NCBI GenBank assembly: GCA_910591455.2
Contig: OU342806.1
Location: 17,242,841-17,306,840 of the forward strand
Direction: 5' to 3'
Source of the DNA: Pholis gunnellus
Lineage: Eukaryota > Chordata > Actinopteri > Perciformes > Pholidae
Length of the DNA stretch: 64,000 bases
Part shown: piece after piece, positions 14,101 through 28,613 of the stretch
Layout of the letters: each line of letters begins with the position of its first letter
Numbering within the stretch: position 1 is the stretch's first letter
Notes under the pieces: model-generated
Seen by the model: the letters and a program-made list of their open reading frames with translations, nothing else
What the model was told of the DNA's origin: nothing
The model's database searches: none
Position numbers and translations under genes: made by a program

Positions 14101-15424
14101 AGCCTTTGTTTGTTGGAACCATTGTCGCTGATGCTTTTGAATATATTGATGAGCCAATTTTAAGATTGCTATTATAAGTTGTGTTTTTTTTTTAATTGAA
14201 TGTATGGCTTTTTATCCTGCTTTGAAATCACGGATTGTGTTCTCATTGCGATCACTGACTTCACCGCGACAGCTATCGGTGAATTCAGCTGTGCAAAGCT
14301 GGTGCTTATGAGCAGGGCCTTAGCCAGGATATCAGAACTACTGATGTCACGAGTGCCCCCAATCGCAGCCCTTACCACTTTCAGAAACTAGAAATATACA
14401 TACTACCCCACTTCAAAACACCTGAACTATCCCTTTAATGTTTAAATGGGAATCAAGACCCTACATATGTGATATAGTCCCGTCTTTGTCCTTTTGAGAA
14501 ATAAGTCGTATTCTGATGAAGGTCTTAGGTTTGATGATCTGATAACTGCGTCTTGAATGCAAAATCTTCCCCAATTACATTTTGAAGCTTCTTTAAACCA
14601 ATTTGATTTAAGGCGGACAGAAAAAAAGGGACATTACAGAGATTTGATATAAGACAAACAATGAACAACCAAAAGATTCCTCTAAAAGGCAAATTTGAAA
14701 AGTATGACAATCCCTTGCCCAGCCCCCTGCGCTCCAGTGATCCAGGGTCACTCCCTGGACTGTGTCTCCAACCACGCCGTGGTCACCTGGGTTGAGGACG
14801 AGGATGCCATGAGCATCACGGTCAACGCAACCTCCAGCCTGGGACACTCGACGTCCTGCAGCTCCTCCACCAACAGCAGCTGTGTCCTGGATGAGCTGCA
14901 GTGCGGACACACCTACACCGTCCAGGCTGTTGAACGAGGAGTCCAGTGTTGGAGCAAACCCAGCTCTTCTTTTCAGATTGTCACAGGTAAGTTATAACTT
15001 AAGACTTCTTTGTGTTAAGGCTGTTGCATTCGGGGCCACTTTATGTTGGCGTAGTCTTATAAAGTATTCAGGAAGTATTTAAGTATGAGGTGTTTAGGAA
15101 CTGACTGTTTACTCCACTCTCACCCAGCGCCCTGTACCCCTGCAAATGTGGACTACACATTCTCCTGTGAGACTGGCATCGCCTTCCTGAGCTGGGACGA
15201 GACTTTGGGAAGAAAGAGTTTCTACGCCTACGTCTATTCTGGAGACAACATGACCTCCTGCAGCACCAGCCAGACGACCAACTGCTCCCTGTCCTCACTA
15301 CTCTGTGGTCGCATGTACGATGTGATCGTGATAGCTGTGGCTGACCACTGCAACAGCAGCGTGCCAGGTGTAACGCAAATACAGACAGGTAAGAGAGCAA
15401 GGATTGGGTGATGGGACATCTACG

Positions 15425-15457
<33 letters not shown>

Positions 15458-18400
15458 GGGATGATTTAAAATGACCAGTAACCTGAGTTTCTGTGGGTGT
15501 GATCTCCACTCCACTCTAATCTAAACCAGTGTGTTTGCACGTAATCTTTCTTAACTACAAAGCATGTAAACTTGACATTTTGGTGGACCTTGAATGTCAG
15601 CAATGCACTTTTGAAAGTGTGAGGTTATATAATACTGTAGGCGCTAACCTAAACTACCTGCAGACATGAACAACTATTAGCATAGCATAGCTAAAACATA
15701 GATTTAGCTAAAAATCTGATTATAGTTACTATGGAGGGCTACAACGACATTATATGTGATTAACACCTTACAGACACAGTGTGTGATTCAAGCTAGCAAA
15801 GGTAGATGGGTAATTAGCATTGTAGCTAATCACAGTGCTTGCATGTTTATCTGTTTAAAAACGAGACTGGGTTTTGGCATATTTTCAGAAAGACTCCCAT
15901 GGGCACAGATATTATAGCTCCTGTCTTCCCAGTTGAAATCTAGAAAGAAATGCAGGAGGCAAACTTTTCCCTAAAATGAAGGAAGTGATTAGTGCTTTAG
16001 CATGAAGACTCAGTTGTGTTTCTCCTCTTGTTTTTCCCCATCAGCCCCCTGTGCTCCCAAAAATATCAGTGCCTCCCTGGTGTGCGACAACAACACAGCG
16101 GTGGTGAGCTGGCAACAGAGCCCCAGTGCTGTTTCCTACAAAGTGATGGCACAGGGCAGAGACGGTGATGTCAAACAATGCACTACGAACGACACAAGTT
16201 GTCTCCTACCCAACATGCAGTGCGCCCAGACCTACGTGATCACCGTCACCCCCTTCTCTGAAGGCTGCAAGGGCTTCGACAGCAACCCACACAGTTATAT
16301 TGCAGGTGAGGTGGAAAAAAGCACTTTGACACACTTTGATGTGATATGAACATTGAGTTTGTCTTCGTTCAAACCTATTAAAAAAATATTGTCTACAAAA
16401 ATATTTTACGTTTTAATACTGCCTTTCTGTTAAGACTCAAGCAAAGGGGGGAAACATGATTTCGCTGGGTTGATCGTTTATACTGTGCTGATGCAGTTAT
16501 TCTAGATGCCACCAGATGTCAGTGGTGGAAATTAACTAAGTACATTTTCTCAATTACATTATCGGAGTATTTCTATTTTATGCTACTTTATACTACTACA
16601 TTTTCATTACAACATCAGTGAATTACCTTTCATGTTCAGATTAATACTACACAAATTGATCAACAAATAATTTATGATGTATTGTTATCAGTTAAAATAC
16701 AAATTTATTGACAAATGTATTTTGTGAATTAACAAATAATTAGATTTCAATAATATTTATGACTCTAAAATGGGCCACTCTGCATAATGAGTACGTGGTA
16801 CTTTGGATGCAAATATTTTCACTTCAGTAAAACTTTCAATGCACGACTTTTACTGAACTAAAATATTTCTTCTCTGAGGTATTACTACTTTGACTTAAGC
16901 AGAAGATCTGAGTACTTCTTTCACCACTGACAGATGCTGGCTTTAAGACAACTATTGACTACTGGATCTCAATTGTTCATAATTTCACTTCTTATTGTCT
17001 AATGTGTGTCTTGGTGATTGTGTCAGTCATTATATTGAATATAGGGTGATTACCTATTTTATTTATAATTGTTACACAACATATTAAGTATGTTTGCTAC
17101 ATGCCACAGTTCTTTGTTTGATATTTTCTAAATATTAAACATGTTTTTGCTTCATGCTTACTCCACTTTAACTTCACTCTTCCCGTCTTCTCTTTCTTCA
17201 GGCCCCTGCCCTCCCACCGATGTGCATGTGTCCCTGCAGTGTGTTACTAACGTGGGCCATGTGACCTGGACCGCTGCCCCACAAGCAGATCTCTATGTGG
17301 TCACAGCACTACCGTCTGCTGTGGATGAACAGAACCACACCTGCACCTCCAACGGAACGAGCTGCTCCCTCACAAACCTCAACTGTGGCGAGACGACCGT
17401 CGTCACAGTGGTCACCATAGAGAGGGGCTGCACGAGCGAGCCCAGCCCGCCTTCTACTTTCCAGTCAGGTCAGAGAATGTGTGCATAGATATTAGAGGAA
17501 TAGTTTGACATTAATGTCAAACTTTTTTCGCTTTCTTGCTGAGAGTTGAGAGAGTATGAGAAGGTTTATATCGCCCCATGTCATGAGTGTGTTATCAATC
17601 TTCTCGTCAAGGCGTGTGTTTTATAAAATGTTTTTCAAAGCAGTGTAACAATATTAATACTTCTTAAGGCTTTACATATAGTTTGCTATTTGTATTGAAC
17701 TGAAATGTCAATAAAAACCTAATTGTGGCATAAATTCTAATAGTTAGACTTTAATCAATGTGTTAATATAATGAATCAGTTTCATGATTCTTACTCTACA
17801 TATTTATATATATTATATTTTAAGTATTTAACAATCATAAATCATATAATCTATAAGTGTCACAATCATATGAACTATTATATTATTGGTTTTAATTTGC
17901 AAAAATGTATCTTTTAATCAGTTAATTTATAAGATTTTCTCTCTCTTCGTCTCCTTTTCTTGTTCTCAGTCATTTGCCCACCGACTGGTGTGACCGGAGT
18001 GACAACTTGTAGCAACAATGACATCACAGTAAGCTGGAACCCGAGCTCAGAAAGTGGCGTTAACTACGCCGTCCACTCTGAAGAATATGGCGGGACCAAC
18101 GCCAACTTCTCCACAACCCAGACGTCCCATGTGCTCACCGGGCTGCAGTGTAGCGAGTTGTATTCACTGACAGTCGCTGCCAGGGACAATGAGTGCACCA
18201 GTGTCCTCAGCAAGCCTATAATAAGTGAAACAGGTGATAACTTGGTTGCTCACTTACAATAATGCAGAGCTGTTCCAGTGAGAAAAAGCAATTTTCACAG
18301 TGCCATTAATCAGTAAACATCCATTTCTCTACGCTAACAAAAGCTAAAGAGTTAGTAAATGCAGTTGAGGAGCACAGAATAATTCCTTCCTGAATCTCTT

Positions 18401-21400
18401 TGCTGCCAGCTCCGTGTCCTCCGACCAACCTGACGGCCAGAGCCGAGTGTGGAACCAACTTGGGAAAGCTGAACTGGGCGCCAAGTATCCACGCCATCTC
18501 CTACACAGCTACAGTGACTGGTACCCACGGCCATGTAGTTTTCTGTTCATCCAACACAACAACAAACTGCTCAGTGAAGTTGGATTGTGGACGACGGTAC
18601 TCAGCGGTTGTGGTTGCTTCCAGTGAGACGTGCAACAGCAGTACGGGAGCATCCGTAACTTTTGACTCGGGTAAATGACACATGCAGATGTCTGGGTTGC
18701 ACTTTCACTGTTTTAAAGCTTAAAACCAACGATTGAATGATTAAATCAATCGTCCTCCCCTCTTGTCCCTTCCCACAGCCTACTGTCTGCCTGACAGGGT
18801 GGAAGCAGACCTGGACTGCAATGTCAACTCGTTCGCGGTTGGGTGGAGGGCGAACATCGGCGACATCGGCTCCTATACTGCGATCGCCATTAGCAGTAAC
18901 GGCTCCCGTGCAACCTGTGACTCCGTGAACACAAACTGCGACATCCATAACCTAACATGTGGCTTCAACTACAGCATTGTGGTCACTACAGCATCAGTCG
19001 ACTGTGGCATCATCGAGGGATCCGACTACATGATGCAGTCAGGTAGCAAAAGATCACGACTCACGAATCTTAGTAAAAACTCATATCTCCGCATCCTTTC
19101 TTATCACGACTCACTGTATTCTTACACCCCACCTCTCTTATTCATCCACCTCTTCACCCTTTCAGCCCCTTGTAAACCAGAAAGGGTGGTGGTGGATCTG
19201 CAGTGCAGCACTAACATGGCGTCGGTGACCTGGGGAAACTCGGGGCCAGACCAGACCCAGGTGGTGTCAGCTGTGGACAGCAGAGGAATGAACACCACCT
19301 GCAGCTCCAGCAGCTCCAACTGCACCTTCGACCAGCTGACCTGCGGGGAGAGCTACGTTATCAGTGTGGTCGGCCACACAGACACATGCAGCAGTGAGCC
19401 AGCTGTTGCAGAAATGCTCAACTCAGGTACTAATAATTTAGTAAATAATAATGTACAGCGAGCATCACATGGTCTACACACTGAAGCAGGACTGAAACCA
19501 TAGGAACATGAAGATATAATCACGAGCAGAGGTTCTAGGTATGACAGTGTGACTGAAAATTACTTTTAGAAGAACAATAAAATGAATTATGGTAAGATGT
19601 AAACGTAACATTTTATACATGTATTTTATGTGAAGAGACATGACCTTAAAAATGTTTGTTAAAGTTTCAGCTCTGCATTTTTAGAACCATCAAGATCCAA
19701 AGGTTTGGACTCAAAGTATGAAATTTATTTTAACAAACTGACTTTGACTTGCCGGTCAAAACTATGAACGGTGGTTGAAGAATTATTCAGAATCTTAAAG
19801 TGGTAATACTATAAAGTAAAAATAAAAACCATGCATTTTAAAGCTTTATTTTATGAATGTTGCTGTGTGTGTGTGCTGCCTTTTCATGTTGTAGTTGATG
19901 GAGGTAATACAAAAACAGTCAATATACTACAAGCTTACTGGAATAATTGAAATCAAATGCTACAGAAGACTACACTGAAAGTGACTCCTTCCACATATCT
20001 ACCTCTCTTTCTTCCCACCAGCTCCATGTGTTCCCACCCACCTCACGGCAGAAGTGGACTGCCAGACTGGTGTCACCGTGGTCACATGGGACTCAGCACG
20101 TGGTGCCAAATCTTACACCGTCTATGCTCGGGGCGATCTGGGCCACAATGCTGAATGTAACAACACTGACACCAACTGTAACTTCCCTGACCTGGCGTGT
20201 GGGCAGGACTATGCCATTACAGTGGTGGCTCGCCATGACTCCTGCATCAGTTTGGTCAGCGAGTCCATCAACGCCACCACAGGTAAAAGCCCCTTGAACT
20301 ACACATCAGAAGCTACAGAATGCACTTGACTATAGGGTGCGTTTCAATACCCATACTTTTTAGTATGCCAGAAAAAGTCTGGCTATTCTAACCCACAATC
20401 CTCTGCACAGCTGTCTCTTTGAGGCAAGTTCAAGGCGCAATGTATTGTCGAAGTAGTATGTCCCAATACTGCATGCAACAATAAATACTTTGAAATGGCA
20501 GCTGCGATATGTTCTAAAAGTACAAATAAAAAGTATACGATTTGGAAAGCAGCCCTATCTAAAAACCTGAGTGAACTTTGCAGCGCTGTGGAAGGAACCT
20601 TGATAAACCCGATACCGTTGAGTTGAGAGTTGGCATCACATTTCTTGGAAAGGGAAGTAGTCTATGATCCAGCCATTTGTATTCCTGTTACTGTACGAGT
20701 GGTTTGACACCACTTTATCCGATAATTTGTACTTTCTACAGCATGCAAACACAATAGGTAGATATACACACTTTAATTTTATTGCTGTTTCATTGTTTTG
20801 TATCTAATTAACCTATAATAAGCTTTATTGTTATCTATGGTGTCAACAATGTGTTAATAGAAGAGCAGTGTTTCATGGGAAGTGTCTTCTTGCGTGAAAA
20901 GTTCACAAAAACCCATTCAGAATCCAACTACAAATCAACAGAACCAAATGCACTTGACAGACAGGTTTTCCAAAAAAAAATCTTTAATTTACAGAAATGA
21001 CAGTTTTAGTATACACAGTACATACCCACATGAGCCTCTCTCTATGTATTCACGTTTTCCTCTCTACATACCTCTCTGTCTAGGTCCTTGTCCCCACAGC
21101 GGTCTGCAGACTACCCTGGACTGTGACACCAACACGGCTCTGGTGTCTTGGACGCCCGGCAGTGGCATCCGCTACTACAACGCCTCAGCAGTTGCCTTTA
21201 GCAACGCAGACGAGCAGACCTGCTCCACCAACGGCTCCTCCTGCAACATCAGCTCTCTGCTCTGCGGGGAGAGCTACAGGGTGAACGTCAGTGGACAGGG
21301 ACAGAACTGCCCCAGTCCGGCACAGAACTGGCACCAAATCAACACAGGTAACTTCTTACACTTCATAGAGTTTAGCTGCCATCTACTCTGAGCTTATATT

Positions 21401-24400
21401 TTCAACAGTTTATCCATTGCTTTCAGCTAATCATTTAAACTCCATATCAACTACTTTTGGCTATGTATGCTATATTACCATATGACGTTTAGCATCCTTT
21501 TACTACTGTTTATCCTGATAAATGACTTATTATCTAATCTACACATATATATATATATATATGATGTAATGATGCATGATATAAATTATCTTTCATTCCC
21601 CCAGCTCCTTGTCCTCCAACCCAGCTGATGGTCGACTCTTCATGTGAATCAAACAACATCTCGGTGTCGTGGCAGGCCTCGAAGGGCTCCGCCTCCTACG
21701 TGGCCGTGGCTAAGGATGCACAGGGCCGCCAGTGGTCCTGTAACACCAGCAGCACCACCTGCCAGATATCCGGTCTGCTCTGTGGACAGCAGTACCAGGT
21801 CTACGTTGCTGGTGTTGATGACACGTGCATTGGTGCCATGAGTGATGTCAAAGTGATTCATACAGGTAATTTAACCCAAAGTCATGTTTGGTTCGTCTGT
21901 GGTCACTTGAAACTCTATATTTACTGTGTGAATTGTGACTGATACTACATGTGGTATTTGAACATTAAATTCTTTGGTGCCCCAAGTGGTTGTATTAAAA
22001 AAACAAACATGTGAAGGAGGTGGAGGAATTTTAAGTAACTTTAAAAATAATAATACAAAACCTCAAAGTAAGAATCAAAATGTGTCATAGAACGAGAAGT
22101 CAGCACATACAGTAAATACCTGAAGTAATAAACATTTTCAAGGTTTCAACATTTATTGTAGAGCCACTGAACTTCATCATCTCTCATCAGACCAGTTTTT
22201 CTTTTTACAATTCCACCTCTACTTCTTCACTATTTTATTCTCTATTTTGATGCTGATTGTTAATTTGTTTAATTCAAATTGTCTGTTTCCTTACTATCTG
22301 TGGTTGCAAACCTCAAGAATATTTCAGGTTCATCCAAGCAGCTCAGAACCAATCACGAGCAGTTCAGTGTCTCCCTCAACCACTCGCATACCTGAGGCGG
22401 AATCAAACCTGTGACCATACAGATGTGACAGATGTTTTCTCTTTCTCTGTTCAGCTCCGTGTGTGCCACAGAACATACAGAACAACCTCGACTGTGTGTC
22501 CGGTGTCCTTAACGTTACCTGGCAGTCGACGGGTGACGTTTCTCAGTTCTGCGCCTCCGTGGTGAGCAGCAACGGTCACGTCAGCATCTGCCAGACAAAT
22601 AAGCTTCACTGCGTAGTGCTCAACATGCAGTGCGGTCTGACCTACAACGTCACAGTGGTGGCCCAAGATGAGGCCTGCAACAGCTCCCATAGCCCCAAAA
22701 AGCAGGTCCTTGCAGGTGGGTAAAGCTGCAGGTGATTGTTACAGCACATCTGATTACAGATCTGTTTCTCCGTGCTATTTGAATATTGTTACTGTGTGAA
22801 AATCTAAAATAATGCATTTTCCCATGTTTCACGACCACAGTGCATTTTTGTATTTATCCAATCAGTGAGTGATTCAAAAGACTAAAGGACAAAAAAAGCA
22901 AAACATGCAAAGTTTCAAATTTCGAAAAAATGTCTTTTTTTTTTTACTTCTATGAACTGTTTTCCTATATTCTTTCAAAAGAATAGTTTATTTTTGTGTC
23001 GTTGTTCATCCTCACCTCATCTTCTCCTGTTCCTCTCAGCTCCTTGTCCTCTCCCGACCTTCTTCCCCGCTGTCAACTGTGCCACCGGTGTTGTATCTGT
23101 GACCTGGAACAGCAGTGTGGCGGGGGTCGTGTACGCGGTGTCTGCGGTTGACGCCACAGGTCGCCGACACAACTGCAGCGGCACAAACGCCGGCTGTAAT
23201 CTTACCATGCTGGAGTGCGGGACAAAGTACAACGTCACCATCACACCATCCATAGATGGATGCGTGGGCAGAGACAGCCCCACAAAACTGATCAACACAG
23301 GTAAGGATCAATATTTTAGCTTTGCTTGAATAAAGAGGCAGATGTAAACTACTGTTAGTTTTAGTTTAGCTTATTTTGTCTTCTTTTTTATTTACTCTTT
23401 TTAAATCATTTAAATGTGTAAGTATATTTTTTGACAAAGTGATAACAGTCGAGATGGATACATTTCACTGTCAGGGTGTTAAGCATAATAAAAATGACAA
23501 CTCATTCTCTGACCTGTTCCTGGTTACCTCCAGGTCCCTGCGTACCTCGCCTGTCTGATGTGGAGATCGACTGCCTGGTAAACTCAGCCTGGGTGATGTA
23601 CGAGGAGTCTGCAGGGGCTGAGGAGTACGTCATCATGGCGGCGGACAGCCAGGGCGCCGTCCAGACATTTGCGTGTAACTCCACGTCAGACGGGATGTGC
23701 GCTCTGCCGCCGCTGATGTGCAGCCAAAACCTCACCTTCACCATGGCGGCCCGCGACCAGCAGTGTCCCAGTGCACCAAGCAATGCCGTCACGACTGAGA
23801 CTGGTAGATTGAAAATCAAATTTAACTATATACATAAATAAATATAAAAAAATAATTATAATTTAAAAACAAGAAGTCACTTTAAAAAACTGTTTTATTA
23901 CACAGCGCTATTGAGCTGTAACGGTTGGCTTTTGTTCTGTTTACATTTAAAGGGTTTGCACTCAAGCTAGAAAGACAGCTAGGAAAAGAGGAGGTGCAGA
24001 ATTGGCTCTGTGTTCAAATATGGCTCCATTTATTTATTTGCTCTATTTGTATTTCTTTAAAACATGATGTTTCAGATCTCTAGACCAAGTTTTTCAAGTG
24101 AAATGTGCTATTTTTTACACAGTAGTTAGAACTAGCCTCTAAAAGCAGCAAAAGCAATTCCTGCACCTTGGCTGTAAGGTGACATACTGAGAATCTTGTT
24201 TTTGTGGTGTAAGTATAGAACCAAGGTTCATGCCGTACGTTGGCAATAGTCAGGAGGTTGTTTTTAAATTGTACCTCACAGTGCTTCTCCTTCCCCAGCT
24301 CCCTGTCCTCCTGAGAATATAGAAAATTCAGTGGGCTGCGACAATCGCACGATCAGCATCGCCTGGTCAGCCATTCCTGGTGCGGTAACGTACACAGCCA

Positions 24401-27400
24401 CGCTGGAGCAGATAAGTGGAGGCAGATTCTGCTGCAGCACGTCGGACAGCGGCTGTGACATCACCGATCTGCCGTGTGGAGAAATGTACATTTTGGTTGT
24501 CGTGGCCGAGGGACGAACGTGCAACAGCTCCCAGAGCGAAGGGGAAATCACCAGGACAGGTGTGATACATATACTGTACATGTCACCAAAATGCACACAT
24601 GCATCATGAAAATAATGCAGAGAATAAAACAACTACAGCGTCCAGGCTTTGTGAATAGTCCATTAAGAAAAAAGGATAAATAAATGGTCTGTGTTGACCT
24701 CTCGCCCCTCAGTGCCATGCGTTCCTCAGAACCTCAAAGCCAGTCTGAGCTGCAGCGACAATGTGGCCTCCATGTCGTGGAACCGCAGCAAGGGAGGACA
24801 GATTTACAGAGTGAGGGCTGTGGGTACCGATGGCCACGTGGACGAGTGCAGCTCCAACACGGACCAGTGTGATCTGACAGGTCTGCGCTGTGGACAGTAC
24901 TACACAGCTACTGTGATGGCAGAGGACCAAGACTGCCACAGCAAATGGAGCGACAGTGACACAATCAAGACTGGTACGTAAAGACTTTCACACGGACGTT
25001 ATCCAGAGCTGCATACAACAAATAACGTTTGTGCATTTGTTTCTTTTCATCTCGGGTAACCTGGTACAGCTCATGCTATTTATTTATTATTACTGTATTT
25101 TCGTTAAAAACACCAAGTACACATAGTTTGACACTTTGGGAAATAAGCTCATACCACTCACATGTCTGTATGGTGAATATAAAGCTGCGTTACGTCTTGT
25201 TTGGTCAATTCTGTACAACACTTGTGGTTGACAGTCACTGCGCATGCCGAAGAAATAGTCACATTTACAAGCCTCTGTAAACCCAATACTTGTGGTTTTT
25301 ATATGAAGTTTTTTGGTGCTGGTAGGTGGATTGTGTTACCTTCGGAGAGAGCCAGTCTTTATGCTAAGCTAAGCTGCTGCTGCCTGAAGCATCATATTTA
25401 GTGCACAGACATAATAGAGAAAACCAATAAGTATATATTATGTATAATAACTTATTTAACTCTGGTGACAAAGGTTTACAGAAGAAGACTTAAAGCCCCA
25501 CAGCTAATCTTCTTTATCTCTTCTCACTAGTGCCGTGCACACCTGCAAACGTCTCCTCTGTGGTGGACTGTGAGGGCAACACTCTGACCACGTCCTGGTC
25601 TGAGAGCTCAGGAGCCGACTCCTACATCGCCACAGTGCAGGACAGCAACGGTCAGAACACAACCTGCCAGGGCACGACCGAGGGCTCCTGCAATGTGACG
25701 GGACTCGGCTGCGGTCAGATCTACCACGTCTCTGTGGTGTCCTCGGATGGATACTGCAACAGCCCGTCCACTCCTGTGGTTGACACACCTTCAGGTACAG
25801 AGAGTCAAGTGACAGATGCATATCTTAAAGGGGAACTTGTCTGTCTTGACTTTCTCTTCTAGTTCTTTTTAGACATCAATGTGGTAATACATTTAAAGCA
25901 AGCTAAAGTCAAGACCGTCATAACGGTTTTACCTGTCCTCTCAGTTCCCTGTGAGGCGAGACATATTGAGGCGGTGATGGACTGCTATATGCAGACAGCC
26001 ATGGTGGGGTGGTACCCAAGTGATGGAGCTTTGTCATACATGGTCACGGCCACCACGGCGTCGGGCCTCAGCGTCACCTGTGAGGTCAACACCACCCACT
26101 GTGATCTGGAAGGGCTGCTTTGTGACCAGAGCTACTCCGTCTCGGTGAAAGCTGTGGGACAGACCTGCAGCGGCATCGCTCACATGACAGGACAGCTGCT
26201 CACTGGTGAGCCAAGGCACACGAGCTTAACAAAGCTGCAAGCATGCACGCGCAAAATGAGTCTTATTCCCTCATCGACGCTTTTCCTCTCCCCTCCAGGG
26301 CCGTGCATCCCTGAGCACATCGTCACCCTGTACAGCCCGACCATCGGCCAGGTGCTGTGGAACGTGACGGCAGCTGCCGATTACTATACAGTTGAAGCGG
26401 TAACAGAGCAGGGCCTGGCGGTCTCCTGCAACACCACTGACACCAACTGTGCCTTGTACAACATGAGCTGTGGCCAGACGTACACCGTTAACGTCACTGC
26501 AAACAATCCTGTGTGTCAGGGCGTGTCCACCTCGAACGAATCAGCTGCAATCACGACAGGTGAGAAAATGCGCAGAACTTGATAGAAGATGCATCTTTGC
26601 ACTTGCTAGGTTCTAAACAGTCGGTGGACTTTCTGTGATGTTGTCAGCACGGCGATAGTGTTTAAGATTATGAATTGATTCCTTTTTGAAAGTTAATCAT
26701 CAAGTAAAAATACAAAACTTTCCATTATTTTAACTTCTCAACTGTGAGGATTTGCTGTTTTATTTCTTGTCTTGTATGATAATAAACTAAATATCGATAC
26801 GTTTTGGAGAGTTGATCAGACAAAACAATTAAATGAATCAACGAAATAATCAGCAGATTAATTGATAAGCAAAATAATAAATAGTTGCAGCCCTAGGACA
26901 GAGAACATGTTTGTAATTTAGGCTTAACGTGACACTTTCGATATTTTCAGTATCTGTTGATGTGAATATTACAATTAAAAGTAATAAACATACGAAGATT
27001 CACAGATAAAGTAGCGTATTGGTGTTTATAGATGAAACATATGATCTGTATGCTTCTTTTTCTGCCTTTAGAGCCTTGCCCGCCCAACAACGTGCAGACC
27101 AATGTGCAGTGTCACAACAACATGGGCACCGTGTCGTGGGAGGCCAGTTTTGGTGCAGTGGGCTATAAGGCCGTACTCGCCGGGCGTGATGGCCACTCCC
27201 TGTCCTGTTGCACCAACAACACTTTCTGTAACATAGAAGGCCTCCACTGTGGAATCGTCTACCACACAAACGTCGTCGCCATCGGAGAAAAACTCAACAG
27301 TACAGACTCCGATACTGTCCTTCTGGTCTCAGGTATGGCGTATTCATGGCTTCTGAGTATAATGTTTTAATGAGTTTAATGATATTCCACTGATGAACAG

Positions 27401-28582
27401 ATGGCGGTAATGCAGCAAACAAGAATATGAACAATGCAGGTTTCAAGTATTAAAAATTGGCTTCGCAAATGCACTCAACTGTGTGGCCTCAGGGATACAC
27501 ACAATGCTTTTTGGTGAGAAACAGTGAATGTCAACGTGACTTTGTTAGTTGAAAGGAAAACTCCACAGGGTATCTTTTTAAAAACGATTACATCGTGTAT
27601 GGATACGTCTACACCCCCCAAGAAATTAGGAAATAAACCTTAGAAGCAAAACACAGTTTATCAAACAGCAGTGAGCAAAGAAAGCTAAAGGCAGGAAACT
27701 TGTGTCGAGCCTCTCTAGTGCCTTTGGCTTGCATTTATTATGAAGCAATTAATGATAATCCGTGCTTGTGTTTACATAAGCGTATAGTTTACCGCTAGTG
27801 GTATTTAATGTTGCCAACAAAACAACTTTCTTACTAGATTTGCCAATTTTAAGACCTAGAGAGCCTGCAGCTTTAAAGTGTGATCAAGAAAAATGCATTG
27901 TGTTTCCTCTATGTCTTTCTGTCCCTTTTGTCTCAAGCTCCCTGTCCAGCTGGAAACGTGTCCGTGGATTTGGATTGCCACAACAACACGGCCGAGGTCT
28001 CATGGAGCCCAGCCAATGGAGGAACCTCGTACACGGTGACTGCAGTAGGAGAGGATGGCCACCGGGCTTCATGTGAGAGCGATGAGCAGCAGTGTGATTT
28101 GACTGAGCTGCAGTGTGGTCAGACGTATAACGTCAGTCTAGCAACCATCAGCGACCACTGCCAGACTGAGACACTCGCTAATGTCACCTTCAGCACACGT
28201 GAGTCGAGCAACATCTCATCACAGAGTAGTTGGGAGTCGAGTGAATGGGAACCACTGAAACGTATCTCAACTCAACATGTGGTCCAGGTCCCTGTAAACC
28301 TCTGCGCGTTGGAGTGGACCTGCATTGTGGGATGAGAACGGCCGACATGTACTGGGAGCAAAGGGAGGGAGTGGAGCTCTACATGGCCACTGCCACCTGC
28401 AGCATGGAAATGACTCTGCAGTGCAACTCCACCAACTCCACCTGCCAGTTCTCCAACTTGTACTGTGGGGACACCTACAACTTCTCTGTAACTGCATTCA
28501 GTGGCATGTGCTACAGTGAACACAGCAGCGCTGTGGAGATTCAGACAGGTAGAGCTCATTGTCAACTAAATAACTAGTTAGG

Positions 28583-28613
<31 letters not shown>

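Noticed and set aside
22257..22565. 102-residue plus-strand frame
   Set aside because: It overlaps FN3 module 26 in the wrong frame; the true module exon starts at 22455.
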